DNA of 5,504 bases from Gemmatimonadota bacterium (GTDB taxonomy: Bacteria > Latescibacterota > UBA2968 > UBA8231), in the NCBI GenBank assembly GCA_002712305.1, contig PATE01000027.1, positions 1 to 5,504 of the forward strand. The letters run 5' to 3'. A model generated the notes under the pieces. The model ran no database searches. It saw nothing but the letters and a program-made list of their open reading frames with translations, and was not told the origin of the DNA. The position numbers and the translations under genes are program-made. Below are positions 4,925 through 5,504 of this stretch, in pieces (the stretch's first letter is position 1; each line of letters begins with the position of its first letter).

Positions 4925-5504
4925 GTGCGGTTTGTTGCAGATATCCATCTACATTCGCGCTTTTCTCGCGCCACCAGTCGCGACCTGAACCCGCAGACCC
5001 TGTATCGCTGGGCGAGTCTGAAGGGGATCGGTGTCGTCGGTACGGGTGACTTCACACACCCTGTATGGATTCAGGAACTCAAGGACATGCTGGAGCCCGC
5101 CGAAGAGGGGCTCTTTCAACTGCGGGAGTCACATCGCGCCGAGGTCGATCCAGAGATTCCGTCGGCGTGTCGGCAGGATGTCCGGTTTCTGCTCAGTGTT
5201 GAGCTGAGTACGATCTACAAGAAGCGGGATCGAACCCGCAAGGTGCATCACGTCGTCTGTTTGCCTGACTTCGATGCCGTCGACCGATTGAACCAGCGGC
5301 TCGGTGACATCGGTAATCTGGCCTCCGATGGCCGACCCATCCTCGGGCTCGACAGTCGTGATCTGCTGGAGATCTGCCTCGAAGCCAGCGACGATGTGCT
5401 GTTCATCCCTGCCCACATCTGGACGCCGCACTTTGCCGTGCTCGGTGCCAGTTCGGGCTTCGACAGTCTGGAAGCCTGCTACGAGGATCTGCTGCCGCAC
5501 ATCT
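4925..5504 (+). CDS. PHP-domain nuclease of the TIGR00375/endonuclease Q family (N-terminal 193 aa, runs off the window)
   Basis: Endonuclease Q nicks DNA 5' of deaminated bases (uracil, hypoxanthine) and abasic sites, acting in cytoplasmic DNA repair. It is known from Thermococcales, some methanogens and scattered bacteria. The visible 193 residues match the family's N-terminal part: the PHP metal motif DIHLHS (6-11, with H8 and H10), SRATS (14-18), GTGDFTHP (39-46, with D42 and H45), VELSTIYKK (92-100), KVHHVVCLPD (106-115), and AHIWTPHF (163-170) followed by SSGFDSLEACYEDL (176-189). GTG 4925 is chosen because the frame is open only back to a TGA at 4877-4879, it contains no ATG, and GAGG (4914-4917) lies 7 bases upstream. 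The PHP core metal ligands visible here are intact, so it should be active if the missing C-terminal half is normal. It lies 235 bases after the 710-residue gene, with its own probable leader. Confidence 0.9.
   Translation, partial: MRFVADIHLHSRFSRATSRDLNPQTLYRWASLKGIGVVGTGDFTHPVWIQELKDMLEPAEEGLFQLRESHRAEVDPEIPSACRQDVRFLLSVELSTIYKKRDRTRKVHHVVCLPDFDAVDRLNQRLGDIGNLASDGRPILGLDSRDLLEICLEASDDVLFIPAHIWTPHFAVLGASSGFDSLEACYEDLLPHI

Noticed and set aside
4741-5049. 102-codon plus-strand frame starting at GTG 4741
   Set aside because: It overlaps the start of the clear PHP nuclease in another frame and has no recognisable motif.

Overview
The window is a GC-rich bacterial segment with three large intact genes, one small gene, and one large gene cut by the right edge. 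The organism carries a flagellar switch protein, so it is a bacterium and not an archaeon. The signal-peptide-less Asp-box protein, the large unrecognised tryptophan-rich protein and the endonuclease Q relative recall uncultured groups such as Latescibacterota, Poribacteria or Entotheonella-like bacteria. That placement is an impression from gene style only and is not established.

Left part (1-1377, all +): a leader region holds a dyad (77-94) and 20-nt direct repeats (91-154). It precedes a 48-residue small gene (222-368) with a strong ribosome-binding site. Nineteen bases later comes fliM (388-1377). This FliM has the FliG-binding middle domain and the C-terminal SpoA domain, but it lacks the usual N-terminal CheY-binding segment. 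It is not followed by fliN or fliY as in many flagellar operons.

Middle (1378-2556): a short convergent gap carries a degenerate 13-nt repeat. It is followed by a minus-strand gene for a four-Asp-box beta-propeller-like protein (1468-2397). A 159-base divergent control region, with a consensus -35 box and a small palindrome, separates this gene from its right-hand neighbour.

Right part (2557-5504, +): a 710-residue protein of unknown function, apparently built mostly of beta strands, has a short motif that recurs about 417 residues apart and may mark an internal duplication. After it, a 235-base gap is unusually rich in consecutive hairpins, including two that exclude each other. The gap leads to the start of a PHP-type nuclease of the TIGR00375/endonuclease Q family, beginning at GTG 4925 and running off the window. 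No mobile element, tRNA, rRNA or CRISPR array was seen. The genes do not form an obvious single pathway: motility, an Asp-box/beta-sandwich pair, and DNA repair lie side by side.
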